Assembly: GCF_042678485.1 (NCBI RefSeq)
Contig: NZ_JBHTKR010000002.1
Coordinates: 496,001-560,000 of the forward strand
Direction: 5' to 3'
DNA length: 64,000 bases
Origin: Seohaeicola saemankumensis
GTDB lineage: Bacteria; Pseudomonadota; Alphaproteobacteria; Rhodobacterales; Rhodobacteraceae
The notes under the pieces are model-generated. The model was not told the DNA's origin, did not search any database, and worked only from the letters and a program-made list of their open reading frames with translations. Both the position numbers and the translations under genes were made by a program. Shown piece after piece: positions 23,705-32,038 of the stretch (position 1 is the first letter of the stretch; each line of letters opens with the position of its first letter).

Positions 23705-25075
23705 TTAGCGGTAGGTCACTTTTTTCACGGCCGCGACAACCTCATCGGTCGTCACCAGCGCCAGCTTTTCAAGGTTGGCCGCATAGGGCATGGGCACATC
23801 CTTGCCGGTGCAGTTGATCACGGGCGCATCCAGATAATCGAAGGCGTTTTCCATGATATAGGCCGAAAGGTGGTTCCCGATCGAGGCGACGGGGAAGCCC
23901 TCCTCGACGGTCACGCAACGGTTGGTCTTCATCACCGATGCGATCAGCGTGTCGTAATCCAGCGGGCGCAGGGTCCGCAGGTCGATCACCTCGGCGCTGA
24001 TCCCGTCCTTTTCCAGACGCTCCGCCGCTTCCAGCGCATAGGTCATGCCTATGCCGAAGCTGACGATGGTCACATCGGTGCCCTCGCGCCAGATCTTGGC
24101 CTTGCCGAAGGGCACGGTGTAATCCTCAAGGACCGGCACATCGAAGCTGCGCCCGTAAAGGATCTCGTTCTCAAGGAAGATGACCGGGTTCGGATCGCGG
24201 ATCGCCGTCTTCATCAGCCCTTTGTAGTCCGAGGCCGAATAGGGCATCACCACTTTCAGGCCGGGGATCTGTGCATACCATGCCGCATAATCCTGGCTGT
24301 GCTGCGCGCCCACGCGCGCCGCCGCCCCGTTGGGGCCACGAAACACCATCGGTGCGCCCATCTGGCCGCCCGACATGTAAAGCGTCTTGGCGGCCGAGTT
24401 GATGATCTGGTCGATCGCCTGCATGGCGAAGTTGAAGGTCATGAACTCCACGATGGGCCGCAATCCGCCAAAGGCCGCACCCACGGCGATACCGGTGAAC
24501 CCGTGCTCGGTGATCGGCGTGTCGATCACCCGCTTGGGGCCGAACTCGTCCAGCATGCCCTGGCTGATCTTGTAGGCGCCCTGATACTCGGCCACTTCCT
24601 CGCCCATCAGGAACACCGATGGATCGCGGCGCATTTCCTCTGCCATGCCATCGCGCAATGCCTCGCGCACGGTCTGCTTGCGGGTTTCCGTGCCCTCGGG
24701 CCAGTCGGGCTGCATCCTGGCCGCCTTGGGGGCAGCAGGCGCGGGGGCAGGGGCCGCCGCCGCCGGAGCTGGCGCAGGCTCGGCCTTTGGTGCGGCTGCG
24801 GTCTTTGCCGGCGCTGCGGCATCGGCGCTTTCACCGTCCTCAAGCAGCAGGGCGATTGCCACGTTGACCTTCACGCCTTCGGTGCCTTCCGCGACCAGCA
24901 GCTTGCCGATCACACCCTCGTCCACCGCCTCGAATTCCATCGTGGCCTTGTCGGTCTCGATCTCGGCCAGGATATCGCCTGCCTTGACGGTATCGCCTTT
25001 CTTGACCAGCCATTTGGCCAGCGTGCCCTCTTCCATCGTGGGCGACAGGGCGGGCATCAGGATTTCAGTTGCCAT
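23705..25075 (-). CDS. pdhB: pyruvate dehydrogenase E1 beta with N-terminal lipoyl domain
   Basis: This 456-residue protein is the beta subunit of E1 and is unusual outside alphaproteobacteria in having its own lipoyl domain (residues 1-80, lysine in ETDKATMEFE). An Ala/Pro linker (~85-125) leads to the E1-beta transketolase-like domain: REALRDGMAEEMRRDPSVFLMGEEVAEYQGAYKIS (about 134-168) and PITEHGFTGIAVGAAFGG. The C-terminal VTVEEGFPVASIG and LDAPVINCTGKDVPMPYA are standard. It works with PdhA as an alpha2-beta2 unit. It lies 14 bp after pdhA. Confidence 0.97.
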   Translation of the reverse strand: MATEILMPALSPTMEEGTLAKWLVKKGDTVKAGDILAEIETDKATMEFEAVDEGVIGKLLVAEGTEGVKVNVAIALLLEDGESADAAAPAKTAAAPKAEPAPAPAAAAPAPAPAAPKAARMQPDWPEGTETRKQTVREALRDGMAEEMRRDPSVFLMGEEVAEYQGAYKISQGMLDEFGPKRVIDTPITEHGFTGIAVGAAFGGLRPIVEFMTFNFAMQAIDQIINSAAKTLYMSGGQMGAPMVFRGPNGAAARVGAQHSQDYAAWYAQIPGLKVVMPYSASDYKGLMKTAIRDPNPVIFLENEILYGRSFDVPVLEDYTVPFGKAKIWREGTDVTIVSFGIGMTYALEAAERLEKDGISAEVIDLRTLRPLDYDTLIASVMKTNRCVTVEEGFPVASIGNHLSAYIMENAFDYLDAPVINCTGKDVPMPYAANLEKLALVTTDEVVAAVKKVTYR

Positions 25076-25089
25076 TGTTCGTTTCTCCC

Positions 25090-26100
25090 TTACGCGCTCT
25101 GCGGCACTTCATCGGCATAGATATCGGTCCAAAGCTCGCTCAGCGCGGGCTCGGGGCTTTCCTTGGCGAACTCGGCGCTCGCGTTCACGATATCCTTGAT
25201 CTCCTTGTCGATCGCCTTCAGATCGTCCTCGGTCGCGTGCTTGCCCGATAGCAGCAGGTCGCGCACATGCTCGATCGCATCCTTCTCGTCGCGCATCTTC
25301 TGCACTTCCTCGCGGGTCCGGTACTTGGCCGGGTCCGACATGGAATGCCCGCGATAACGATAGGTCTTGATTTCAAGGATATAGGGGCCGTCGCCCGATC
25401 GGCAGTGCGCCACGGCCTTCTCGGCGGCCGCCTTGACGGCCAGCACATCCATACCGTCCACCGCTTCGCCGGGGATGCCGAAAGCATGCCCGCGCTCGTA
25501 GATTTCCGCAGATGAGGTGGACCGCTGCTGCGAGGTGCCCATGGCGTACTGGTTGTTCTCGATCACGAAGATCACAGGCAGCTTCCACAGCGCCGCCATG
25601 TTGAAGGTCTCGTAGACCTGGCCCTGGTTCGCGGCGCCATCGCCGAAATAGGCGAAGGTCACGCGCTTGTTGTCCAGGTACTTGTCGGCAAAGGCCAGCC
25701 CCGCACCCAGCGGCACCTGCGCGCCCACGATCCCGTGGCCGCCGTAGAAATGCTTCTCCTTCGAGAACATGTGCATCGAGCCGCCCTTGCCCTTGGAGTA
25801 TCCCCCTTCGCGGCCCGTCAGCTCGGCCATGACCCCGTTCGGGTCCATGCCGCAGGCCAGCATGTGGCCGTGATCGCGGTAGGACGTGATGCGCTTGTCG
25901 CCTTCCTCGGCGGCGGCTTCCAGACCCACCACAACGGCTTCCTGCCCGATGTAGAGGTGGCAGAAACCACCGATCAGGCCCATGCCGTAAAGCTGGCCGG
26001 CCTTCTCCTCGAATCGCCGGATCAGCAGCATGTCGCGGTAGAAGCCTTTCAGCTCTTCGGCGGAAACGTTTGAAACCTTTTGGCTTTTTCTGGTGGCCAT
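25090..26100 (-). CDS. pdhA: pyruvate dehydrogenase E1 alpha
   Basis: This 336-residue subunit binds thiamine diphosphate and decarboxylates pyruvate. The cofactor motif runs GDGAANQGQVYETFNMAALW and ends at ENNQYAMGT. The conserved YRYRGHSMSDPAKYR segment carries the phosphorylation-loop homologue. A GGGAGGGGG ribosome-binding site precedes the ATG. An overlapping ATG in another frame just upstream is a shadow. It leads the pdhABC operon. A 22-bp palindrome at 26126-26147, 25 bp before the ATG, is a likely operator shared with lpdA. Confidence 0.97.
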   Translation of the reverse strand: MATRKSQKVSNVSAEELKGFYRDMLLIRRFEEKAGQLYGMGLIGGFCHLYIGQEAVVVGLEAAAEEGDKRITSYRDHGHMLACGMDPNGVMAELTGREGGYSKGKGGSMHMFSKEKHFYGGHGIVGAQVPLGAGLAFADKYLDNKRVTFAYFGDGAANQGQVYETFNMAALWKLPVIFVIENNQYAMGTSQQRSTSSAEIYERGHAFGIPGEAVDGMDVLAVKAAAEKAVAHCRSGDGPYILEIKTYRYRGHSMSDPAKYRTREEVQKMRDEKDAIEHVRDLLLSGKHATEDDLKAIDKEIKDIVNASAEFAKESPEPALSELWTDIYADEVPQSA

Positions 26101-26125
26101 GCGGCATCCCCCTCCCGGAAGTAAA

Positions 26126-26147
26126 GATAGTTTAGCGTTAAACTATC
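26126..26147. promoter_or_regulatory. palindromic operator upstream of pdhA
   Basis: The core TAGTTTAGCGTTAAACTA is an almost perfect inverted repeat with 11-bp arms (one mismatch). It overlaps the region just downstream of a plausible extended -10 (TGTATTAG on the minus strand), a position that suits repression. The same palindrome recurs before lpdA at 49268-49293. Confidence 0.65.
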
Positions 26148-26246
26148 TAATACAGGATTCATCCCCGTGATGCGAGTGCAAAGTTGCCCGGCCGCAGGTG
26201 GCGGGGCGGACAAGGGCCGCTTCCAGCAATAAAAAGGGGCTGAGGA

Positions 26247-26546
26247 TCAGCGCACCACGATCTCGTCGGCGCGCATCAGGCCCAGCACGTCGCGCGCCTG
26301 CTGGTCCAGCAGGTCAAGATCCAGGTATTCATCCGACAGGCGCCGCGTCAGGTTTTCCATACGCGCCACGCGCGTCTGCAGAACATCCAGCTCGGCGCGC
26401 AGCTTGGCCGCATCGGCCTGCACCTCGGCGCGCCGGAACAGCCCGTAATTCCCCTGCACGGCGGCAAAGGTGAAATAGGCGCCAAGGCTGAAAGCCACGG
26501 CGAAAAAGATCATGACGCCAAAGGCCGGACGGGTGCGGGATGTCAT
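26247..26546 (-). CDS. ftsB: FtsB/DivIC-type septum formation initiator
   Basis: This 99-residue single-pass protein has one membrane helix (about 10-30, FGVMIFFAVAFSLGAYFTFA) followed by a coiled coil (AEVQADAAKLRAELDVLQTRVARMENL, about 36-62). It ends with the conserved YLDLDLLDQQARDVLGL segment. In other bacteria FtsB joins FtsL and FtsQ to activate septal peptidoglycan synthesis. The ATG at 26546 is preferred over an upstream start without homology. In alphaproteobacteria the gene is regularly found just upstream of pdhA on the same strand, as here. Confidence 0.88.
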   Translation of the reverse strand: MTSRTRPAFGVMIFFAVAFSLGAYFTFAAVQGNYGLFRRAEVQADAAKLRAELDVLQTRVARMENLTRRLSDEYLDLDLLDQQARDVLGLMRADEIVVR

Positions 26547-26685
26547 TGCTCTGCCTATCTTCGCGCCTGTATCCGGCGCCTTGTCACACAATGGCACAGG
26601 TGATTCGCCGTGTGAATCCCCTTTCGGTTGAAATCACCTGAAAAACGGTGAAAAACAGCATGAATCCGCCGAAAAAATCGGCGCA

Positions 26686-26715
26686 CCCCTTCTTCTTGCT
26701 TCAAATATCCAAAGG
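26686..26715 (-). repeat. REP-like intergenic element, copy 1
   Basis: On the minus strand this reads GGATATTTGAAGCAAGAAGA followed by AGG. The core matches copies at 32002-32025 and 59769-59792. It lies between pgk and ftsB. Confidence 0.6.
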
Positions 26716-26726
26716 GCGACGCCGCC

Positions 26727-27911
26727 TCAGGTGCTGGCCTCAAGTGCCGCGACGCCCGGCAGGGTCTTGCCCTCCATCCATTCCAGGAAAGCGCCACCCG
26801 CGGTGCTGATATAGGTAAAGTCATCGGCAGCGCCGGCCATATGCAGCGCGGCCACCGTATCGCCGCCGCCGGCGACGGTGATCAGCTTGCCGGCCTGCGT
26901 CAGGGCGGCGGCATGGCGCGCGGTTGCCATCGTGGCCTCGTCGAAGGGGGCGATTTCGAAGGCGCCCAGCGGCCCGTTCCAGATCAGCGTCTCAAGCCCG
27001 TCGAAAGCCTGGGTGATCGCGGCGATGGATTGCGGGCCCGCATCCAGCACCATCTGGTCCTCGTCCAGCACCGTGTCGGCGCCCATGGTCACCACGTCAT
27101 AGGGCACACCCGCGCCAAAGCTGCGCGCCACCTTGCCATCGACAGGCAGGATCACCCGGCAGCCGGTCCGCGCGGCCTTGTCCAGGATCTCGCGCGCGGT
27201 CTGCTCGAAATCCGGCTCGCGCAGGGATTTGCCCAGTTGCGCGCCTTGTGCGGCCAGGAAAGTATTGGCCATGCCGCCGCCGATGATCAGCACATCCAGC
27301 TTTTCGACAAGGTTTTCCAGAAGTTCGATCTTGGTCGATACCTTGGCCCCGCCCACGACCGCGCCCACCGGGCGTTTGGGCTTGCTCAGCGCCGCCTCCA
27401 GCGCGCGCAATTCGGCCTCCATCTGGCGGCCCGCGCAGGACGGCATCAGATGCGCCAGCCCCTCGGTCGAGGCATGGGCGCGGTGCGCGGCCGAAAACGC
27501 GTCATTGCAATAGATCTGCGCCAGTTCGGCCAGTTCGGCCGCAAAGGCGGGGTCGTTGGCCTCCTCGCCGGGATGGAAGCGGATGTTTTCCAGCAGCACC
27601 ACGTCATTGGTCGCGGCCTCGGCCCCGTCGAAGGTCTCGACGAAGGTGACATGGCGCGCCAGCACGTTCTCCAGCGCCGGGATCGTCACGCGCAGCGACA
27701 TGTCCAGCACGACCTTGCCCTTGGGGCGGCCGAAATGCGCCACCAGCAGCACGCGGCCCCCGCGGCTCAGGATGTCGCGCACGGTGGGGGCGATCTTCTC
27801 GATCCGGGTGGCATCCGTCACCTTGCCCTTTTCGACGGGCACGTTGATATCCACGCGCACAAGGACCCTTTTCCCCTCAAGGTCCATGTCATCCAGGGTC
27901 TTCCACGTCAT
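26727..27911 (-). CDS. pgk: phosphoglycerate kinase
   Basis: This 394-residue glycolytic enzyme makes ATP from 1,3-bisphosphoglycerate. The N-terminal domain shows KRVLVRVDINVPVEKGKV and VLLVAHFGRPKGK; the substrate-binding region includes NIRFHPGEEANDP. The nucleotide domain has PVGAVVGGAKVSTKIELLENL and ends with FTYISTAGGAFLEWMEGKTLPG, where the GGG/AGGA loop binds ATP phosphates. GAGGAG precedes the ATG; 28 upstream in-frame codons have no homology. Confidence 0.98.
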   Translation of the reverse strand: MTWKTLDDMDLEGKRVLVRVDINVPVEKGKVTDATRIEKIAPTVRDILSRGGRVLLVAHFGRPKGKVVLDMSLRVTIPALENVLARHVTFVETFDGAEAATNDVVLLENIRFHPGEEANDPAFAAELAELAQIYCNDAFSAAHRAHASTEGLAHLMPSCAGRQMEAELRALEAALSKPKRPVGAVVGGAKVSTKIELLENLVEKLDVLIIGGGMANTFLAAQGAQLGKSLREPDFEQTAREILDKAARTGCRVILPVDGKVARSFGAGVPYDVVTMGADTVLDEDQMVLDAGPQSIAAITQAFDGLETLIWNGPLGAFEIAPFDEATMATARHAAALTQAGKLITVAGGGDTVAALHMAGAADDFTYISTAGGAFLEWMEGKTLPGVAALEAST

Positions 27912-28037
27912 GCCCGCTCTCCTCAGGATCAGCCCGCGCACCTCTTGGCGTGAACGCGCGCTTGCGTCAACACCCCGCTTGGCAATCGCGTGCAACGGCC
28001 TTAGGTATCTGGCCAGAACACATCAGAGGAGGCCCAG

Positions 28038-28544
28038 ATGCCCGAGATCAAAGACCCCGAGAACACCATCCTCATCGAGCTGAAGGGCGGCACCGTCACG
28101 ATCGAACTTCTGCCCGACGTGGCCCCCAAGCATTGCGAACGCATGAAGGAACTGGCGCGTTCGGGCCAGTATGACAACGTCTGCTTTCACCGGGTCATCG
28201 AAGGTTTCATGGCCCAGACCGGCGACGTGGAACATGGCGACATGGAAGACGGCTTCAACATCCGCCGCGCCGGTACCGGCGGGTCGGACCTGCCGGATGT
28301 TCCGGCCGAGTTTTCGCGCCTGCCGCATGACCGCGGCACCCTGGGGGCGGCGCGCAGCCAGAACCCCAATTCCGCCAACAGCCAGTTTTTCATCAACTTC
28401 AAGGACAATCATTTCCTGAACGGGCAGTACACCGTCTATGGCCGCGTGATCGACGGAATGGAACATGTCGATGCCATCACCCGGGGCGAGCCGCCCGCGA
28501 ACCCTGACCGCATGATCAGCGTCAAGGTGGCCGCCGATGCGTAA
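28038..28544 (+). CDS. ppiB: cytosolic cyclophilin-type peptidyl-prolyl isomerase
   Basis: This 168-residue protein catalyses cis-trans isomerisation of prolyl bonds. Cyclophilin motifs are present: FHRVIEGFMAQTGD with the catalytic Arg, AARSQNPNSANSQFFINF with the Gln-Phe pair, and NGQYTVYGRVIDGM. There is no signal peptide, so it acts in the cytosol. GAGGAGG precedes the ATG. Its last eight bases overlap the next gene, a secreted paralogue, which indicates tandem duplication and coupled translation. Confidence 0.95.
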   Translation: MPEIKDPENTILIELKGGTVTIELLPDVAPKHCERMKELARSGQYDNVCFHRVIEGFMAQTGDVEHGDMEDGFNIRRAGTGGSDLPDVPAEFSRLPHDRGTLGAARSQNPNSANSQFFINFKDNHFLNGQYTVYGRVIDGMEHVDAITRGEPPANPDRMISVKVAADA

Positions 28545-29085
28545 TGCGATCGCAGCCGCGCTGATGGTGCTGGCGGGCCCCGCGCTCGCCACCGGCATCC
28601 AGATCCAGGTCGAGGGTCAGGCCAATGGCACCATCACCATTGACCTGCTGGAAGACGTGGCCCCCGAACACGCCGCCCAGATCGCGGCCATCGCCGCCGA
28701 GGGCGGATATGACAACGTGGTCTTCCACCGCGTGATCGAAGGCTTCATGGCCCAGACCGGCGATGTCGAATTCGGCAAGCTGGGCGGCAACATGTCCCGC
28801 GCGGGCATGGGCGGATCGAACCGTGCCGACCTCAAGGCGGAATTCTCGGATATTCCCTTCGATCGTGGTGTCGTGGGCATGGCGCGCAGCCAGAACCCGA
28901 ACTCGGCCAACAGCCAGTTCTTCATCATGTTCGATGAGGGGTATTTCCTGAACGGGCAATACACCGTCGTCGGCCGCGTGACCGAAGGGATGGATGTTGT
29001 CGATGCGATCAAGCGCGGCAGTGGCCAGAATGGCATGGTCACCGGCCAGCCCGACGTGATGAAGACGGTCACCGTGATCGAGTGA
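28537..29085 (+). CDS. periplasmic cyclophilin-type peptidyl-prolyl isomerase
   Basis: This 182-residue paralogue of the preceding gene begins with a signal peptide (MRNAIAAALMVLAGPALA) and so should act in the periplasm. It keeps the active-site FHRVIEGFMAQTGD, MARSQNPNSANSQFFIMF and NGQYTVVGRVTEGM segments. The start overlaps ppiB by eight bases. A perfect palindromic terminator lies 23 bp after the stop. The pair splits one fold between two compartments. Confidence 0.95.
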   Translation: MRNAIAAALMVLAGPALATGIQIQVEGQANGTITIDLLEDVAPEHAAQIAAIAAEGGYDNVVFHRVIEGFMAQTGDVEFGKLGGNMSRAGMGGSNRADLKAEFSDIPFDRGVVGMARSQNPNSANSQFFIMFDEGYFLNGQYTVVGRVTEGMDVVDAIKRGSGQNGMVTGQPDVMKTVTVIE

Positions 29086-29108
29086 TCATTGCGCGATGAT
29101 GAAGAACG

Positions 29109-29132
29109 AAACGGGGCCCGCGGGCCCCGTTT
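29109..29132 (+). terminator. bidirectional palindromic terminator
   Basis: AAACGGGGCCCG and CGGGCCCCGTTT form a perfect 24-bp dyad between the convergent cyclophilin and aminotransferase genes. Confidence 0.8.
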
Positions 29133-29142
29133 TGCATGGCAA

Positions 29143-30333
29143 TCAGGCCGCGCGGGCCGCCTGTTCCGCGGCAAACTCCAGCAGCCGCGCCAGCGCGCCG
29201 ACAAAGACCTCATCGGCCACGGTCATCGCCACGCGCAGATGTCCCGCTGCCGCCGCGCCAAAGCTTTCGCCCGGCATCACGGCGATTCCATGCGTCTCCA
29301 GCAGGGCCAACGCGAAATCCTCGCCCGTCATGCCCGTCGCGCGGATATCCAGCATCAGGTACATCGCGCCCTGTGGCGGCTGCACCCGGACGATGTTCTG
29401 CCGCGCCAAGAGATCCAGCGCCAGCGCGCGGCGGCGCAGGAAAGGGGCGGCCACCTGGACCTCCAGCGCATCGCCCTGCGCCAGCGCGAACAACGCCGCC
29501 TCCTGCACGAAACCCGGCACGCCATAGGTGGTGTGCGTCGCCAGATCCGCCAGCCGCGCCACCGCCGCTTCGGGGCCGACGACCCAGCCGACACGGCTGC
29601 CGGTCATCGCATGGGATTTCGACATCGACCCGATGACCAGCGTCCGCTCGGCCATGCCGGGCAGGGCGCGCGGGCTCAGATGCGCGCCCTCCCAGACCTG
29701 CGTGTCATAAACCTCGTCCGAGATCAGCCAAAGGTCATGATCCCTGACCACCCGCGCGATCCCGTCCAGCGTGGCCGCATCATAGACACCGCCCGTCGGG
29801 TTGTTCGGACTGTTGATCAGAAGGCTGCGTGGACGATGCGCCGCCCGCACGGCCGCCGCCAGATCGGCGGCGCGCGGCTGGAACCCGTCCTCGGGATCTG
29901 CGGCCACGGGGCAGGGCACCAGCCCCAGCGCGCGCAACACACCCGGATAGGTCACATAGGCAGGCTCGACGTAAAGCGCGCTGTCGCCCGGATCGCCGGT
30001 GGCATGATGCGCCGCGAAAAGCGCGGCCTGCCCGCCCGGCATGATCTGCACATTGGCGCGCGTCGTGGGCACGCCGCTTTGCGCCTGAACCCGCGCCGCC
30101 ACCGCATCGCGCAGCGCCGGAATGCCGGGAATGCTGGCATATCCCGTATGACCGGCCCGTGCTGCCGCATGCATCGCCTCAAGGATCACCGGATCGGTGC
30201 GGATGTCATGCTCGCCGATGGTCAGCTCGACCACATCGCGCCCTGCCGCCTTCATCGCGCGGGCGCGGTAGAACACGCCCCAGCCATCATCCCCATCCCC
30301 CAGAAGATGCGTGATCCGGTGTGACAGCTGCAT
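29143..30333 (-). CDS. class I/II PLP-dependent aminotransferase
   Basis: This 396-residue fold-type I enzyme transfers amino groups using pyridoxal phosphate. Visible are TGYASIPGIPALRDAVAAR near residue 85, LLINSPNNPTGGVYD (Asn of NPTG), ISDEVYDTQVWEG with the cofactor Asp/Tyr, and SMSKSHAMTGSRVGW, where the lysine forms the Schiff base. The C-terminal VMPGESFGAAAAGHLRVAM has the substrate carboxylate-binding Arg. It is close to the AspC/arginine:pyruvate group, but the substrate cannot be fixed from sequence alone. AGAGGA precedes the ATG. Confidence 0.92.
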   Translation of the reverse strand: MQLSHRITHLLGDGDDGWGVFYRARAMKAAGRDVVELTIGEHDIRTDPVILEAMHAAARAGHTGYASIPGIPALRDAVAARVQAQSGVPTTRANVQIMPGGQAALFAAHHATGDPGDSALYVEPAYVTYPGVLRALGLVPCPVAADPEDGFQPRAADLAAAVRAAHRPRSLLINSPNNPTGGVYDAATLDGIARVVRDHDLWLISDEVYDTQVWEGAHLSPRALPGMAERTLVIGSMSKSHAMTGSRVGWVVGPEAAVARLADLATHTTYGVPGFVQEAALFALAQGDALEVQVAAPFLRRRALALDLLARQNIVRVQPPQGAMYLMLDIRATGMTGEDFALALLETHGIAVMPGESFGAAAAGHLRVAMTVADEVFVGALARLLEFAAEQAARAA

Positions 30334-30432
30334 GGCGATCCTCTTTCCTGTGTCACGGCCAAAGGCCACATGCACCAAGGCCCTGTCAATTCAGCGATTG
30401 TGGCGCGTAGGATCAACGGATATGATGACAGG

Positions 30433-30477
30433 ATGAACGCAAGCGCCACCATCCTGATTTGCTGCATTACCGCCTGA
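30433..30477 (+). CDS. possible 14-residue Cys-Cys leader peptide before cysS
   Basis: The short frame reads MNASATILICCITA and stops 81 bp before the cysS start. Two consecutive cysteine codons (TGC TGC) upstream of cysteinyl-tRNA synthetase recall attenuator peptides. An even shorter frame (30422-30436) overlaps its start as ATGA and could couple translation. A 6-bp pairing (CGGCGG 30485-30490 with CCGCCG 30533-30538) follows, but there is no T-run. Coding is unproven. Confidence 0.3.
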   Translation: MNASATILICCITA

Positions 30478-30558
30478 ACCCTTCCGGCGGCGCGTTCTTC
30501 TATTCCCAACCAGAGTTGAAGTTGCTAAGCCCGCCGCGGACCCGCGTGTGAGGACCCG

Positions 30559-31929
30559 ATGACGACCATCAAGCTGCACAACACCAAGACCCGCCGGAAA
30601 GAGGTGTTCTCCCCCCTGAACCCCGACAATGTGCGGATGTATGTCTGCGGTCCCACCGTCTATGACCGCGCCCATCTGGGCAATGCCCGCCCCGTGGTGG
30701 TCTTCGACGTGCTCTACCGCCTGCTGCGCCATGTCTATGGGCCGGGTCACGTGACCTATGTGCGCAACTTCACCGATGTGGATGACAAGATCAACGCCAA
30801 GGCGGCGGACTCCAAGCGCACGATCGGCGAGATTACCGAGGAAACGATCCGCTGGTATCTTGATGACATGGGCGCGCTTGGCGCGCTGGAGCCCACCCAT
30901 ATGCCCCGCGCCACCGCCTATGTCGGCGCGATGATTGCCATGATCGCGGATCTGATCGCAAAGGGCCACGCCTATGCCGCCGAAGGCCATGTGCTTTTCG
31001 CCGTGGACAGCTACAGCAACTACGGCGCGCTCTCTGGCCGGACGGTCGAGGACATGATCGCGGGCGCCCGGGTCGAGGTCGCGCCCTACAAGCGCAACCC
31101 GATGGATTTCGTGCTCTGGAAACCCTCCAGCGACGATCTGCCCGGATGGGACAGCCCATGGGGCAGGGGCCGCCCCGGCTGGCATATCGAATGCTCGGCC
31201 ATGGCGCATGAGCTTCTGGGCGCCAGCTTCGACATCCACGGCGGCGGTATCGACCTTCAGTTTCCGCACCATGAGAACGAGATCGCCCAAAGCTGCTGCG
31301 CCCATCCCGAGGGGGGCTTTGCCAGCGTCTGGATGCATAACGAGATGCTGCTGGTCGAGGGCAGGAAGATGTCCAAATCTCTGGGCAATTTCTTCACCGT
31401 CCGCGACCTGCTGGACCAGGGCGTGCCGGGCGAGGTGATCCGCTACGTCTTCCTGATGACGCATTACCGCAAACCGATGGACTGGACCGCCGAAAAGGCC
31501 GCGCAGGCCGAGGCGACGCTTCGCAAATGGTATGCGCTGGCGGCGCAAGCACCCAGCGGCACCGCCCCCAGCCAGACAGCGATTGAGGCGCTTTGCGATG
31601 ATCTGAACACCCATGCGGTGCTGTCCGAATGCCATCAGCTTGCCTTGGCGGGTGATGTGGCGGCCCTGCGCGGCACGATGCAGCTTGTGGGATTGATGGA
31701 GGCTGGGATTCCGGCATGGGCGGCAGCGCCCGTGGTTGACTTGTCGGCGCAGTCCGACCGCCTTGCCGCCGCGCGCGACGCCGCCATGCAGACCAAGGAC
31801 TTCGCACAGGTGGACCGCCTCAAGTCCGCGCTTCTGGCGGCCGGTGTCGAGGTCCGCATGTCCAAGGCCGGGGTGGAACTTGTGCCCGGCCCCGATTTCG
31901 ATCCTGCAAAGCTGGAGGGGCTTGAATGA
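30559..31929 (+). CDS. cysS: cysteinyl-tRNA synthetase
   Basis: This 456-residue class I synthetase charges tRNA-Cys. MYVCGPTVYDRAHLGNARP gives a zinc-ligand Cys30 and the HIGH-type HLGN (39-42). Further zinc ligands lie in RPGWHIECSAMAHELLG and GGGIDLQFPHHENE. The KMSKS motif is at 270-274. The C-terminal helical anticodon domain ends with ARDAAMQTKDFAQVDRLKSALLAAGVEV (by position about 410-437). Its length is normal. GAGGACCCG precedes the ATG. The 225-bp upstream region may hold a leader peptide. Confidence 0.97.
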   Translation: MTTIKLHNTKTRRKEVFSPLNPDNVRMYVCGPTVYDRAHLGNARPVVVFDVLYRLLRHVYGPGHVTYVRNFTDVDDKINAKAADSKRTIGEITEETIRWYLDDMGALGALEPTHMPRATAYVGAMIAMIADLIAKGHAYAAEGHVLFAVDSYSNYGALSGRTVEDMIAGARVEVAPYKRNPMDFVLWKPSSDDLPGWDSPWGRGRPGWHIECSAMAHELLGASFDIHGGGIDLQFPHHENEIAQSCCAHPEGGFASVWMHNEMLLVEGRKMSKSLGNFFTVRDLLDQGVPGEVIRYVFLMTHYRKPMDWTAEKAAQAEATLRKWYALAAQAPSGTAPSQTAIEALCDDLNTHAVLSECHQLALAGDVAALRGTMQLVGLMEAGIPAWAAAPVVDLSAQSDRLAAARDAAMQTKDFAQVDRLKSALLAAGVEVRMSKAGVELVPGPDFDPAKLEGLE

Positions 31930-31958
31930 TCCTTGCCGCGTTCCCAGCCGTGACGGCA

Positions 31959-32025
31959 GGGGGGCTGTCTGCCCCCCATGACCCTGCGGGTCATTCCCCC
32001 CGAGGATATTTCGGGCAAGAAGAAA
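31959..32025 (+). repeat. REP-like intergenic element, copy 2, with two hairpins
   Basis: It contains a hairpin GGGGGGC / GCCCCCC (31959-31977), a perfect dyad ATGACCC-TGC-GGGTCAT (31978-31994), a CCCCCC block, and the core AGGATATTTCGGGCAAGAAG. The same core occurs at 26686-26715 and 59769-59792. It lies between cysS and cimA and could also act as a terminator for cysS. Confidence 0.65.
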
Positions 32026-32038
32026 CCAGGGGCCAGCC

